Translations under genes and position numbers: made by a program
Shown: positions 7,472 through 15,600 of the stretch, in pieces
Layout: each line of letters starts with the position of its first letter
Position numbering within the stretch: the stretch's first letter is position 1
Source of the DNA: Nonomuraea fuscirosea
GTDB lineage: Bacteria; Actinomycetota; Actinomycetes; Streptosporangiales; Streptosporangiaceae
Length of the DNA stretch: 64,000 bases
Reading direction: 5' to 3'
Assembly: GCF_003001935.1 (NCBI RefSeq)
Contig: NZ_PVNG01000025.1
Coordinates: 1 to 64,000, forward strand
The notes under the pieces: generated by a model
Database searches by the model: none
Told to the model about the DNA's origin: nothing
Seen by the model: the letters and a program-made list of their open reading frames with translations, nothing else

Positions 7472-7770
7472 GACAGCTCCTCGCCGGTGTATCGGGCGGC
7501 CACGTGGTGGACCAGGTAGTCGAGATACCGGGTGCCCCACATGTGCCGCCACAGGGTGGCGTCCCCGTCGAACGGCTCCCTGTCCTTCTCGATGATCACG
7601 CCCGCCTCCAGCCGGCCCACGACCCGGTCCGCGTCGGCCTCGGTGAAGTCGAAGCCCTCGTTGCGGGCGTGGAACAACATCCGGGACAGGTCCATGGGCG
7701 AGTAGCGGGCCAGGAACTCGGGACTCGATCCGGCCGTCTTGAGAAAGCGGACGAACTCCACCTCTGACAC
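7468..7770 (-). CDS. Nif11-domain small protein A, 100 aa
   Basis: This is a paralogue of the next gene downstream. The N-terminal part (EFVRFLKTAGSSPEFLARY, then ARNEGFDFTEADADRV) fits the Nif11 pattern of a leading FL-x2 helix and a G-[YF]-x-F-T turn. The C terminus has the matching aromatic motif TLWRHMWGTRYLDYLVHHV (about residues 73-91). The start is GTG at 7770 with AGGAGAT upstream. It lies ten bases after an alpha/beta-hydrolase gene and overlaps the following Nif11 gene by four bases. There is no obvious RiPP core, cleavage motif or cysteine. Function is unknown; pairing suggests a heterodimer. Confidence 0.75.
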   Translation of the reverse strand: MSEVEFVRFLKTAGSSPEFLARYSPMDLSRMLFHARNEGFDFTEADADRVVGRLEAGVIIEKDREPFDGDATLWRHMWGTRYLDYLVHHVAARYTGEELS

Positions 7771-7779
7771 AGGGATCTC

Positions 7780-8772
7780 CTAGCTGTCCAGCGCGTGCCT
7801 GATCACGTCGTCGATGGCCTTCACGTCCTGCTCGGACAGGCCGAAGGTGGCCAGGTGGCCGAAGATGCTGTCGATCTCGCGGAAGGTGGCGCCGGGGATC
7901 GCCTCGGCGTACCGGCTGAGCTCGCCGGGCGGGAAGAGGGCGTCGCCGGTGAAGGCGGCGATCGTGGTGGCCGGCCGTACCCGGGCGAGGACGTCTCCCA
8001 GCGACTCGCCCGGCTCGCCCGGCCAGGCCGCGCGTGCCTTGCGCGCCTGGGCGAGCACGTCGTTCGGGTCCTGCGGGAGCCAGAAGTTCTCCCAGAAGCC
8101 GGCCACGAACGCGTCCACGCTGTCGAAGCCCAGGTTGCGCCAGACCTCGGCGCTGTCGTAGTAGAACGTGCGCGGCGGGGCGGTGAGCGCGGAGCCGTGC
8201 CCGACGCGGGCGAGGCCGCCGCTCACGTCGGCCGCGTCCGCGTAGGCGCCGCCGGCGTAGTTCGGGTCGGAGGTGATGGGCTCCTCCACCACGGTCTTGA
8301 GCCAGAGCTTGGTCCAGGCGGGCGGGGTGGGGGCGCCGGCGATGGGGGCGATGGCGCGGACGCGGTCGCCGAAGCGCAGCGCCCACTCGTACACCTGGAT
8401 CGCGCCGATGGACCAGCCGAGCACCAGCTTGACCTCGCTCACCCCGAACTCCTCGGCCAGCAGGCGCTGCTGGGCGATGACGTCGTCGGCGATGGAAACC
8501 TCGGGGAAGGGGCCGGGGGTGTTGCTCGGCGCCGACGACGGCGGCAGGCCGAAGTGACCGGGCAGCACGATGAAGCTGGTACGGGGGTCGAGCGCGCGGT
8601 TCTCGCCGATCCACCCGTTGAGCACCTCGGCGGGCGCGCCGAGGAAGGTCGGGAAGACGACCACGTTGTCCTTGGCCGCGTTGAGCTCACCGAAGGTCTG
8701 GTAGGCCAGTTCGGCGCCGGGAAGGGTGGCGCCCGAGGTGAGCTGGAAGTCGCCGAGCTCGAAGGTGTTCAT
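7780..8772 (-). CDS. alpha/beta hydrolase of the homoserine acetyltransferase (MetX-like) type, 330 aa
   Basis: The fold and length match the MetX-like branch: LAYQTFGELNAAKDNVVV near the N terminus, the DPRTSFIVLPGHFG segment, and nucleophile elbow GWSIGA with Ser121. Asp277 (FTGDALFPP) and His306 (IFGHLATFG) complete the triad. True homoserine acetyltransferases carry GGSMGG at the elbow and the region after it is conserved; the changes here argue for another acyl transfer or hydrolysis, probably in the biosynthetic pathway. The ATG at 8772 has AGGAG upstream. A GTG at 8796 overlaps the upstream dehydrogenase stop (GTGA) and is an alternative start. Confidence 0.85.
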   Translation of the reverse strand: MNTFELGDFQLTSGATLPGAELAYQTFGELNAAKDNVVVFPTFLGAPAEVLNGWIGENRALDPRTSFIVLPGHFGLPPSSAPSNTPGPFPEVSIADDVIAQQRLLAEEFGVSEVKLVLGWSIGAIQVYEWALRFGDRVRAIAPIAGAPTPPAWTKLWLKTVVEEPITSDPNYAGGAYADAADVSGGLARVGHGSALTAPPRTFYYDSAEVWRNLGFDSVDAFVAGFWENFWLPQDPNDVLAQARKARAAWPGEPGESLGDVLARVRPATTIAAFTGDALFPPGELSRYAEAIPGATFREIDSIFGHLATFGLSEQDVKAIDDVIRHALDS

Positions 8773-8792
8773 GTGGGGGGCTCCTGACGTCT

Positions 8793-9905
8793 TCACGTGT
8801 CGAATCGGAGGATGGTCTTGATGTTGCGGCCTGCCTTGAAGTCCTCGGCCGCCCGCTGGATGTCGGTGAAGGCGTACTCCTTGATCAGCGGCTGGACCGG
8901 GAGCCGGCCGCCGCGGATCAGGCGGGCCAGCAGCGGGATCAGGCGGTCGGGGTCGCTGTCGCCCTCGCAGACGCCGAGCACGCGGCGGCCGGGCAGCAGC
9001 CGGTGCACGTCCACGGAGACCTCCACCCCGTACGGGGGCGCGCCCACGACGGCGACGGCGCCGCGCGGCGCGAGCGCGTCGATGCCGGCCTTCAGCACGT
9101 CGGGGTTGCCGACGGCCTCGACGACGTAGTCGACGCCGGCTCCGCCGGTGGCCTCGCGCAGGGCGGCGGCCAGGTCCACGCCGGTCGAGTCGATCGTCAT
9201 GGTGGCGCCGATCTTGGCGGCCAGCTCCAGCTGGGAGGCCCGGCGGCCGACGGCGATGATCTCGTTGACGGGGGTGAGCGCGGCGCCCATGACGGCGGCC
9301 AGGCCGACGGCGCCCACGCCGATCACGGCGATCGAGGTGCCGGGCTCGGGCCGCAGCGTGTTCCAGACCGCGCCGGTGCCGGTCTGGACGCTGCAGGCCA
9401 GCGGGGCGAGCAGCTCGAACGGCACGTCGTCGGCGATCTTGACCACGCTGCGTTCGTCGGCGATGGAGTGGCGGGCGAACGACGACTGGCCGAAGAAGCG
9501 CCCGCCGAGCGCGGCGCCGTTCCTGCTGATCGGGGAGGTGCCGTCCGCGCGCTTGCCGCCGATGAGGTTCTGCGGGATCCAGGTGGTGCAGTACGCCGGG
9601 TGTCCGAGACGGCAGGAGGCGCAGGCGCCGCAGGAGGTGAACGTGAGCACGACGTGATCGCCGGGGGCCACCTTCGTCACGCCCGGCCCCACCTCCTCCA
9701 CCACGCCGGCGCCCTCGTGGCCGAGCACGCCCGGCAGGGGGAAGGGGATGTGGCCCGCGGCCATGGTGAGGTCGGTGTGGCAGATGCCGGCCGCCTCCAT
9801 GCGGACCAGGACCTCTCCCCGGCGCGGGTCGTCCAGCTCGACGTCCTGAAGGGTGAAGGGCGCGCCTGGCGATTCGACGACGGCGGCCTGGGTGGTGGTG
9901 GTCAC
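8793..9905 (-). CDS. zinc-dependent alcohol dehydrogenase, aryl-alcohol type, 370 aa
   Basis: This is a medium-chain dehydrogenase/reductase. Catalytic zinc ligands are Cys42 (GICHTD), His63 with Glu64 (LGHEGAG) and Cys174-region LACSVQTG. The structural-zinc lobe is complete, with cysteines at 92, 95, 98 and 106. The Rossmann motif is VIGVGAVG. The overall pattern, including SCGACASC, is that of class III/aryl-alcohol (XylB-like) dehydrogenases that oxidise or reduce alcohols and aldehydes with NAD(P). The GTG start at 9905 has GGAGG upstream. It sits between the unknown 231-aa protein and the MetX-like hydrolase in one transcription unit. Confidence 0.92.
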   Translation of the reverse strand: MTTTTQAAVVESPGAPFTLQDVELDDPRRGEVLVRMEAAGICHTDLTMAAGHIPFPLPGVLGHEGAGVVEEVGPGVTKVAPGDHVVLTFTSCGACASCRLGHPAYCTTWIPQNLIGGKRADGTSPISRNGAALGGRFFGQSSFARHSIADERSVVKIADDVPFELLAPLACSVQTGTGAVWNTLRPEPGTSIAVIGVGAVGLAAVMGAALTPVNEIIAVGRRASQLELAAKIGATMTIDSTGVDLAAALREATGGAGVDYVVEAVGNPDVLKAGIDALAPRGAVAVVGAPPYGVEVSVDVHRLLPGRRVLGVCEGDSDPDRLIPLLARLIRGGRLPVQPLIKEYAFTDIQRAAEDFKAGRNIKTILRFDT

Positions 9906-9945
9906 GGGGTCCTCCGATCGGCGAAGGCCAGGGGGTGGGCGGTGG

Positions 9946-10641
9946 TCACGGCGTGCCCCGTCCGGCGGAAGTGCCGACGGGAGTGCCGGCGGGGGTGCCG
10001 GCGGGGCTCAGGGTGTTGGAGCTCGTGACGCGGAACCACTCGCCCGGGCCCCACTCCGCGCCGTGCCCGATCGGCGGGGGCGCGCCCACGACGCGGGTGA
10101 CGTAGTAGTCGAGCAGGCCGGGGGCGCGGCGGGTCCAGATCGAGCCGAGCTCGTCGTGGTGCCGCTGGCCGAAGTAGAGCCGGTCGGCGCCGCGGTCGCC
10201 GGAGCGGGCCAGGCCCAGCAGGTCGTACTCGAGCGGGCAGTCGTCCACGCCCGGCAGGTCGAGCGGCGGGCAGCCGCCGTACGAGACGTCCTGCCACTCG
10301 CCGGCGCGCCAGTTGCCGTCGCCGGACTTCGCCTCGTCGGCGGCGGCGACGAGGCCCGGGTCGAACAGCCGCAGGCAGACTTTGACCCGGGAGAAATCGG
10401 CGTCGCGCGCGCCGGGGGTGACCGGGCTGGGCCCGCGCAGCTCGAACATTCCCATGATGATGAGTTCGAAGAGCCGGCCGTCGCAGCCGGGGTCCTTGTA
10501 GGCGTTGAAGTGAATGGCCCAGAAAGGACTGTGCAGCCAGAAGTCGTCGATGCCGAATATTCCGGGGAACACTTCGGCGGGCTCTGGGCTGCGCCACCGG
10601 CCGGACAGTTCCTCGACCGTGAAGTCAGCGCTGATGTTCAT
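9946..10641 (-). CDS. unknown 231-aa protein of the biosynthetic locus
   Basis: I do not recognise the family. The ATG at 10641 is preceded by GAGGT; an earlier in-frame ATG at 10653 is possible. The N-terminal half is rich in aromatic residues (GIDDFWLHSPFWAIHFNAY) and beta-like strands, and contains CDGRLFELIIMGMFEL, perhaps a lipocalin- or ligand-binding-like fold. Near residue 180 it has SIWTRRAPGLLDYYVTRVV, which resembles the C-terminal motif of the two Nif11-like proteins of the same operon. The last 20 residues are low-complexity TPAG/TPVG repeats encoded by 15-bp near-repeats. There is no signal peptide. Confidence 0.7.
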   Translation of the reverse strand: MNISADFTVEELSGRWRSPEPAEVFPGIFGIDDFWLHSPFWAIHFNAYKDPGCDGRLFELIIMGMFELRGPSPVTPGARDADFSRVKVCLRLFDPGLVAAADEAKSGDGNWRAGEWQDVSYGGCPPLDLPGVDDCPLEYDLLGLARSGDRGADRLYFGQRHHDELGSIWTRRAPGLLDYYVTRVVGAPPPIGHGAEWGPGEWFRVTSSNTLSPAGTPAGTPVGTSAGRGTP

Positions 10642-10670
10642 CGGACCTCGCATATTCGATTCTTTTCCGG

Positions 10671-10726
10671 CGGCCCCGGCCGGCGTCAAAACAATGGCGC
10701 GTACAATGGCAAGTCGGCCGGGGCCG
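10671..10726 (-). terminator. GC stem with long loop between the ferritin-like gene and the 231-aa gene
   Basis: CGGCCCCGGCCG (10671-10682) is the exact reverse complement of CGGCCGGGGCCG (10715-10726), with 32 bases between. It occupies the only sizeable gap (90 bases) inside the minus-strand run from 13034 to 6264. It may attenuate transcription between an upstream pair (dehydrogenase, ferritin-like) and the six downstream genes, or simply reduce read-through. Confidence 0.5.
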
Positions 10727-10731
10727 GCGAT

Positions 10732-12021
10732 TCATGTGGGAAGCAGTTCCGGCGGCACGTGCGCGCGTACCTCGGCGGCGAGTTCGGCCACCCGCGCGCC
10801 CGCGGCGGCGACCACCGGATCGCCGCCCGCGCGCCCGGCCTCGCGGCAGCGTTCCACGAGGATGAGCATGCGCTCGTGCAGCAGCGCCCACGCGGGCTCG
10901 CGCCAGGGCACGAAGTTGCTCATCGCGTAGTACATCTCGTACGCGAACCCGGCCGTGCGCCCCGGATGCTCGGGCCCGGCGGGCAGCGCGGTCATGGCGT
11001 GGGCCAGCGGCCGCAGGACGTCCGCCATCATGCCGATGGACAGGCGGATGAGCAGGCCGAGCTGCTCCTCGCTCTCGTCGGTGTGGGTGAAGAAGCGGGT
11101 GAGCGCGTGCAGGACCAGCTCGTAGGCCACCGCCGCGGGCTCGGCGAGCCGCCGGGCCGCGGGGTCGGTGATCAGCGGCTGGGGCGCGGCGATGTCGAAC
11201 GGCTGCCGCAGGTAGCCGGCCAGCGCGGGCCTGGCCGGTTCGAAGCCGGGGTCGCGGGCGCGCAGGTCGGCGTACTGCTCCCAGATGGCCAGGAAGCGGC
11301 CGTAGTGGGCCTGCCGCCAGTCGCCGCGCGCGCCCTCGCCCTGCTCGATGATCAGGTCGATCGCGGCCTGCGCGGACTTCAGGTCCGTGACCGCGACGAG
11401 CTGCGGCCAGCGGAACCGTTCCGGCGTGGCCTGGGCGCGCGGGGGACCGACGAACACCGCGCGCTCCCCCAGCCGGTCGCACAGGGCACGCAGCCCCTGC
11501 TCCAGGCCCCGGTACAGGTGCCCGATGGTCTGGTACTCCTGGCCGCGCGGCATGAGCTCGCCGGGGTCGAGGCCGGTGCGGGAGGGCGGGATCGGCTGGA
11601 ACGACTCGGCGTCCTGCAGTTCCATGCCCTCGGGCCGCTCCAGGTACAGGAAGTGGCGCAGCGCCTGCTCGCCGAAGGGCAGCAGGTCGAGCTGGATGCC
11701 GGCGGGGAAGTAGCCGGAGCGCTGCGGGAAGTTCGGCCGGCCGAGCGTGGGCGCCGCCCCGATCGACGCCAGCAGGTTGGTGACCAGTGCCAGGTGCAGC
11801 ATCTCCTCCACCGCGATGGAGCGCAGCACCCCGCCCCATTCGGTGACGGCCGCGGCCTGCTCGGGCGTGAGCCCCTCCTCCGTCCCGCTCTTCAGGCTGG
11901 CCTCGGCGAAGAGGTACTGACACAGGATCATGTGCTCCAGCTGTGAGGCCTCGTTGAGCAGCCACCACAGGTGTTCCCGGTTCGCGACCACGATGGGGGG
12001 CTCGGTCGGGGCCTGGGACAT
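10732..12021 (-). CDS. ferritin-like (VioB-type) domain protein, 429 aa
   Basis: The N-terminal domain is a ferritin-like four-helix bundle with carboxylate/His di-iron motifs: EASQLEHMILCQYLFAEAS (residues 24-42) and AVEEMLHLALVTNLLASIG (about 69-87). This is the arrangement of the ferritin-like domain found in iminophenyl-pyruvate dimer synthases such as VioB and in related oxidative proteins of natural-product clusters. The C-terminal 200 residues are helical and contain a second Glu/His-bearing region (ELVLHALTRFFTHTDESEE). It probably acts as a cytoplasmic non-heme di-iron or metal-dependent oxidase or coupling enzyme. The ATG at 12021 follows the upstream dehydrogenase stop by 14 bases. 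Confidence 0.82.
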   Translation of the reverse strand: MSQAPTEPPIVVANREHLWWLLNEASQLEHMILCQYLFAEASLKSGTEEGLTPEQAAAVTEWGGVLRSIAVEEMLHLALVTNLLASIGAAPTLGRPNFPQRSGYFPAGIQLDLLPFGEQALRHFLYLERPEGMELQDAESFQPIPPSRTGLDPGELMPRGQEYQTIGHLYRGLEQGLRALCDRLGERAVFVGPPRAQATPERFRWPQLVAVTDLKSAQAAIDLIIEQGEGARGDWRQAHYGRFLAIWEQYADLRARDPGFEPARPALAGYLRQPFDIAAPQPLITDPAARRLAEPAAVAYELVLHALTRFFTHTDESEEQLGLLIRLSIGMMADVLRPLAHAMTALPAGPEHPGRTAGFAYEMYYAMSNFVPWREPAWALLHERMLILVERCREAGRAGGDPVVAAAGARVAELAAEVRAHVPPELLPT

Positions 12022-12035
12022 GCGCGGGTCCTCCT

Positions 12036-13034
12036 TCAGTCGTGCTGCAGTACGGCGCGGTAGCGCACCTGGCCGGCCTCCACGCGCTTCAGCACCTCGT
12101 TGATCTCGCCGAACGGGTAGCGCTCCACCCGCGGCGTGACCTTGCCCGCCGCCATCAGGTCGAGCACCTCGACCAGGTCGGCCCGGTTGTTGTGCGTGCT
12201 GCCCTTGATCGAGCACTGCTTGAACAGCAGCGTCGTCATGTCCTCGATGCGCAGCGGGCCGGTGACGCCCATGGTGACCAGCCGGCCGCCGTAACGCAGG
12301 CCGGACACCACGCGGGCGACGAGGTCGGCCGAGGTGGTGGTGGCCAGGATGACGTCGGCGCCGCCGGCGTCGGTCAGGGCCTGGCCGGGGTCGTCGGTCA
12401 CCACGATGCCCTCGGACGCGCCCAGCTCCCTGGCGTACTCGGCCTTGTCGGGCGAGGTGGTGAGCACCACCGTCTCCAGGCCGTTCGCGGCGGCGAGCTG
12501 CACCGCCATGTGCCCGAGTCCGCCGACGCCGAGCACGCAGACGCGCTCGCCCGGCTTGGGGTCGGCGTTGCGCAGGCCGCTCATCGAGGTGAACCCGGCG
12601 CAGAAGGCCACGGCGGCGTCGGCGTAGTCGAGGCCGTCGGGCAGCAGCGTGCAGCCGGACTCCCAGGCCAGCATCAGGTCGCTGTAGCCGCCGCCGAGGT
12701 CCATCCAGGTCTGCGTGTGCGCGCAGGCCGTCGGATGCCAGCTCTGGCAGTGGACGCAACGCCCTTCGCCGCGCTGCATCCACGCGACGCCGACCCGGTC
12801 GCCCACCCGGAGCGTGGTGACGCCGGGGCCGAGCGCGACGACCTCGCCGACCGGTTCGTGTCCCGGCACGATCGGCAGCTGGACGGGCCAGTGGCCGCGG
12901 TGCACCAGGACGTCGCTGAAGCACATCCCGCACGCATGAATGCGTACGACGACCTGGGCGGGGCCCGGGGCCGGGTCGGGGAGGTCCTGGAACTCCCACG
13001 GTGCGTTGAGTCGGGTGATCACCGCTGCGCGCAC
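12036..13034 (-). CDS. zinc-binding alcohol dehydrogenase with incomplete structural-zinc site, 332 aa
   Basis: This medium-chain dehydrogenase has catalytic ligands Cys38 (CGMCFSD), His59-Glu60 (VPGHEP) and the LGVGGLGHMAVQLAAANG Rossmann segment, typical of the AdhA/AdhP-type NAD-dependent alcohol dehydrogenases. The structural-zinc loop reads QRGEGRCVHCQSWHPTAC: only three of the four usual cysteines are present (93, 96, 104), the first being replaced. The GTG start at 13034 has AGGAGGAG upstream. It is the first gene of the minus-strand biosynthetic run and diverges across 227 bases from the nucleotidyltransferase-like gene at 13262. Confidence 0.9.
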   Translation of the reverse strand: MRAAVITRLNAPWEFQDLPDPAPGPAQVVVRIHACGMCFSDVLVHRGHWPVQLPIVPGHEPVGEVVALGPGVTTLRVGDRVGVAWMQRGEGRCVHCQSWHPTACAHTQTWMDLGGGYSDLMLAWESGCTLLPDGLDYADAAVAFCAGFTSMSGLRNADPKPGERVCVLGVGGLGHMAVQLAAANGLETVVLTTSPDKAEYARELGASEGIVVTDDPGQALTDAGGADVILATTTSADLVARVVSGLRYGGRLVTMGVTGPLRIEDMTTLLFKQCSIKGSTHNNRADLVEVLDLMAAGKVTPRVERYPFGEINEVLKRVEAGQVRYRAVLQHD

Positions 13035-13261
13035 GGTCTCCTCCTTCGCGCGGACAGATCAGGAGGCCACGATAAAGAGCGCGCCCGCGTCCCCGGCACC
13101 CCGACTTAACGCAGCCGGTGCGGTAATTCGGAGCCCGCCGGTCAGGGTGGTTCCGGGGGCGTGCGGACCTGACGAAATCCCGTCCGAAATACTTCGGGAG
13201 CGGACCGAGAATGGTACGAATGGGGGTCACTGGTCGCGTCGGTCGTTTCTGCGGGGATTTC

Positions 13262-14569
13262 ATGCTTGTCGGTATCGCGCTGGCCGGCGGCCGAGGCGTG
13301 CGCGCCCGGCCGCTCACTCTTGAGTCACCCGGGCACATTCGGAGCAAGGCGGCCGTGTCCTTTCTCGGCCGGCCGCTCATCGAATGGCTCGTGCGGGCGT
13401 TCCGGGCCCAGGGGATAACGAGCTTCCATATGGCCGCGAATGGCCGGGAGAATCGTTATCAGGTCAAGGAGGCGGTGGGTTACGGCGAGCGTTTCGGCGT
13501 GTCCGTACGCTATTCGCGCCCCCGCTCCGACCGGCTGAACACCGGTTCGGGCCAGGCCACCCTGGCCATCCTGGACGAGCACGACCTGCGCGGCCACGCC
13601 GTGGTGTTCCCCACCGACTCGCTGTTCGAGCTGGACCTGGCGGCGCTGGCGCGCGAGCACGTGGCCAGCGGCGCCGTCGTCACGGTCGGCACGGTGTACC
13701 GGACGGCGGAGCAGGTGGCGGGCACCTACGGCACGCTGGTCGCCGACGAGTCGGGCCGGATCGAGCGGTTCGTGGAGAAGCCGGGGATCGAGACCGTGGC
13801 GTCGATGTTCGCCGACCTGTCCCGGGTGCCGATCAACGCCGGCCTGTACGTGATCGACTGCGCGCGGCTGCGCGGGCTGGGCGCGACGGCGGAGCTGGCC
13901 GCGCTGGCCCGGCACGGCCTCGACTGGGGCGGCGACCTGCTGCCGTGGCTGGTCGCGCACGGCCATCTCGTCCGCTGCGCGCCGATCGCGAAGGCGGGCG
14001 ACCTGGGCAACCCGCGCGACTACCTGCTCACCATGGCCGAGGCGATGGCCGGGGGTCATCCCAGTCTCGAACTGCCCCGCGCGCCGGTCATCCACCCGTC
14101 CACGCTGGCGCGGCGCGACGAGGTCAGCGGGCTGACGCTGGCGGAGAAGCTGGCCGGCGGGCTCGTGCACATCGGCCCGGGCGCGTGGATCGGCAGGGAC
14201 GTGGAGATCGGACCGGGGGTCGTGCTGCGCGACTCGTACGTCGGCGACGAGGCCGACCTGCACTCCTGGTGCCGCCTGGAGCGGGTGGCCTGCCTGGACG
14301 GCGCGATCATCGGCCCCGGCGCCCGGCTGAGCGACACGCACGTCGGGCTGATGGGGCAGGTGGAGTCGTCGCTGCGGCGGCCCACGGTCATCGACGGCTT
14401 CAGCGCGCTCGGTCACGAGGCGCGGGTCATGGAGGGGGCCCGGTTGAGCGGGGTCATCGCCCTCCCGGGCGAGATCGTGGAGGCGGGGCTGCTTCAGCCG
14501 CCGGCCTCGCCGACCTCATCGACGTCACCGACCTCTCCGACGTCGTCGGGCTCGTCCAGCCGGTCGTAG
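13262..14569 (+). CDS. sugar-phosphate nucleotidyltransferase-like protein with left-handed beta-helix tail, 435 aa
   Basis: Residues 1-240 form a nucleotidyltransferase domain: an N-terminal loop (LAGGRGVRARPLT) that departs from the canonical GGxGTRLxPLT, the IRSKAAVSFLGRP segment, VVFPTDSLFELD metal loop and FVEKPG. Residues 270-410 are a hexapeptide left-handed beta helix (IGPGAWIGRDVEIGPGVVLRDS). This layout is shared by glucose-1-phosphate thymidylyl-, adenylyl- and mannose-1-phosphate guanylyltransferases. The change of the catalytic Thr/Arg to Val/Ala in the loop makes activity uncertain. The last 20 residues are a Ser/Thr/Pro tail overlapping, antisense, the end of the next gene by 76 bases. 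The ATG at 13262 is preceded by GGGGA. Confidence 0.8.
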   Translation: MLVGIALAGGRGVRARPLTLESPGHIRSKAAVSFLGRPLIEWLVRAFRAQGITSFHMAANGRENRYQVKEAVGYGERFGVSVRYSRPRSDRLNTGSGQATLAILDEHDLRGHAVVFPTDSLFELDLAALAREHVASGAVVTVGTVYRTAEQVAGTYGTLVADESGRIERFVEKPGIETVASMFADLSRVPINAGLYVIDCARLRGLGATAELAALARHGLDWGGDLLPWLVAHGHLVRCAPIAKAGDLGNPRDYLLTMAEAMAGGHPSLELPRAPVIHPSTLARRDEVSGLTLAEKLAGGLVHIGPGAWIGRDVEIGPGVVLRDSYVGDEADLHSWCRLERVACLDGAIIGPGARLSDTHVGLMGQVESSLRRPTVIDGFSALGHEARVMEGARLSGVIALPGEIVEAGLLQPPASPTSSTSPTSPTSSGSSSRS

Positions 14570-15465
14570 CGCAGGCGGGTCTCGATCGCGTAGGCGTGCG
14601 GCGCGTACGCGGTGCGCAGCCCCTGGAAGACCGTCCACGCCTCCTGCGGGTCGCGCTCGTCGGGCAGGCCCGCCTCCATCGCCACCCGCAGCGTGTCGGA
14701 GAAGTTGCGTTCCTCGCGCCCCTGGAGGCTGACCACGATGGGCGGCAGCCTGATGCACAGCCCGTCGGCCAGCCGGCGCACGCAGCGGGTGCCCGTGGCC
14801 AGCAGGGCGCGCGTGTGCGCGGGCGCCCAGTTCGGCGCGATCGCCTCGGTGAGCGCGGCCACGTCGAGCACGATGACGGCGGCCTTGAGCCAGTCGAGGT
14901 CGCCCGCGGGCCGGCGGAAGGTGAGCGCGGGATGGGCCCGGTGTGAGCTCTCCACCTCGGTCATCCAGCCCGTCCATTCGGCGAACAGGGAGTCGAGGTG
15001 GTCGCGCGAGCCGGTCCTGAGGTAGACGGCGAGCAGGTTGTCGGCGTCCCTGGGGTTGCAGACGCTGCCGCCGAGCCTGGCAACCAGCCGCTCGCGCCTG
15101 CCGTAGGCGTGCATGAAGCGGACGAGGTACGCGGTGATGGCGGCGAGCAGCAGCAGCCGGGAACTCCATTCGGCCTCGCGCAGCGGCGTGCCCGCCATCA
15201 GGGCGAAGCCGGCGTGCGAGACGCCGAGCCAGATCGCCGCCACGGCGAAGACGGCCAGCGGCCCGCACAGGTCGAGCAGCGGCTCCCGCGCGGCCGGCGG
15301 GAGGCGCCCGGAGATCGCGAGGAGGGGCGAGGCGACACCGCGCAGGGTGCCGCGGACGAGCCGGGTGGGTTTGCCCCGGGGCGTGAACACGGTCAGCATC
15401 ACGCTCAGCCAGACGGCCGCCACGAGCGCGACGCCGGCTGAAGCTGTCAAGACGGCTGTCACCAT
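14494..15465 (-). CDS. membrane protein with cytoplasmic helical domain, 323 aa
   Basis: The ATG at 15465 has GGAGGA upstream. Three hydrophobic segments lie in the first 120 residues (about 2-25, 68-90 and 101-116), followed by a long soluble helical domain with conserved-looking WLKAAVIVLDVAALTEA and NFSDTLRVAMEAGLPD stretches. The build recalls the uncharacterised actinobacterial proteins often labelled as ion-channel-like membrane proteins, but I see no selectivity-filter motif. The acidic C-terminal tail (DEPDDVGEVGDVDEVGEAGG) is encoded by repetitive DNA that overlaps the end of the convergent nucleotidyltransferase-like gene. No function is assigned. Confidence 0.72.
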   Translation of the reverse strand: MVTAVLTASAGVALVAAVWLSVMLTVFTPRGKPTRLVRGTLRGVASPLLAISGRLPPAAREPLLDLCGPLAVFAVAAIWLGVSHAGFALMAGTPLREAEWSSRLLLLAAITAYLVRFMHAYGRRERLVARLGGSVCNPRDADNLLAVYLRTGSRDHLDSLFAEWTGWMTEVESSHRAHPALTFRRPAGDLDWLKAAVIVLDVAALTEAIAPNWAPAHTRALLATGTRCVRRLADGLCIRLPPIVVSLQGREERNFSDTLRVAMEAGLPDERDPQEAWTVFQGLRTAYAPHAYAIETRLRYDRLDEPDDVGEVGDVDEVGEAGG

Positions 15466-15600
15466 GTGATGTATCCTCCAGCCCCTGACAAACCCACCCA
15501 AGAATCAGTTAATACTGGTAGTCGGAATACCACTTAGCGCGATATTTCGATATGGGCAGTATTTTTTGGCGATATACGGTTTTTCGGGCGGTTTTATCTG

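Noticed and set aside
7151..7770. Classical Nif11-type lanthipeptide or RiPP precursors
   Set aside because: No Gly-Gly or Gly-Ala cleavage motif, no Cys/Ser/Thr-rich core and no LanM, YcaO or radical-SAM gene is present; the term Nif11 is kept only for the N-terminal domain.
12022..13380. Upstream extension of the ferritin-like protein frame
   Set aside because: It overlaps the alcohol dehydrogenase in another frame and lacks protein-like composition. The ATG at 12021 is where ferritin-like sequence starts.
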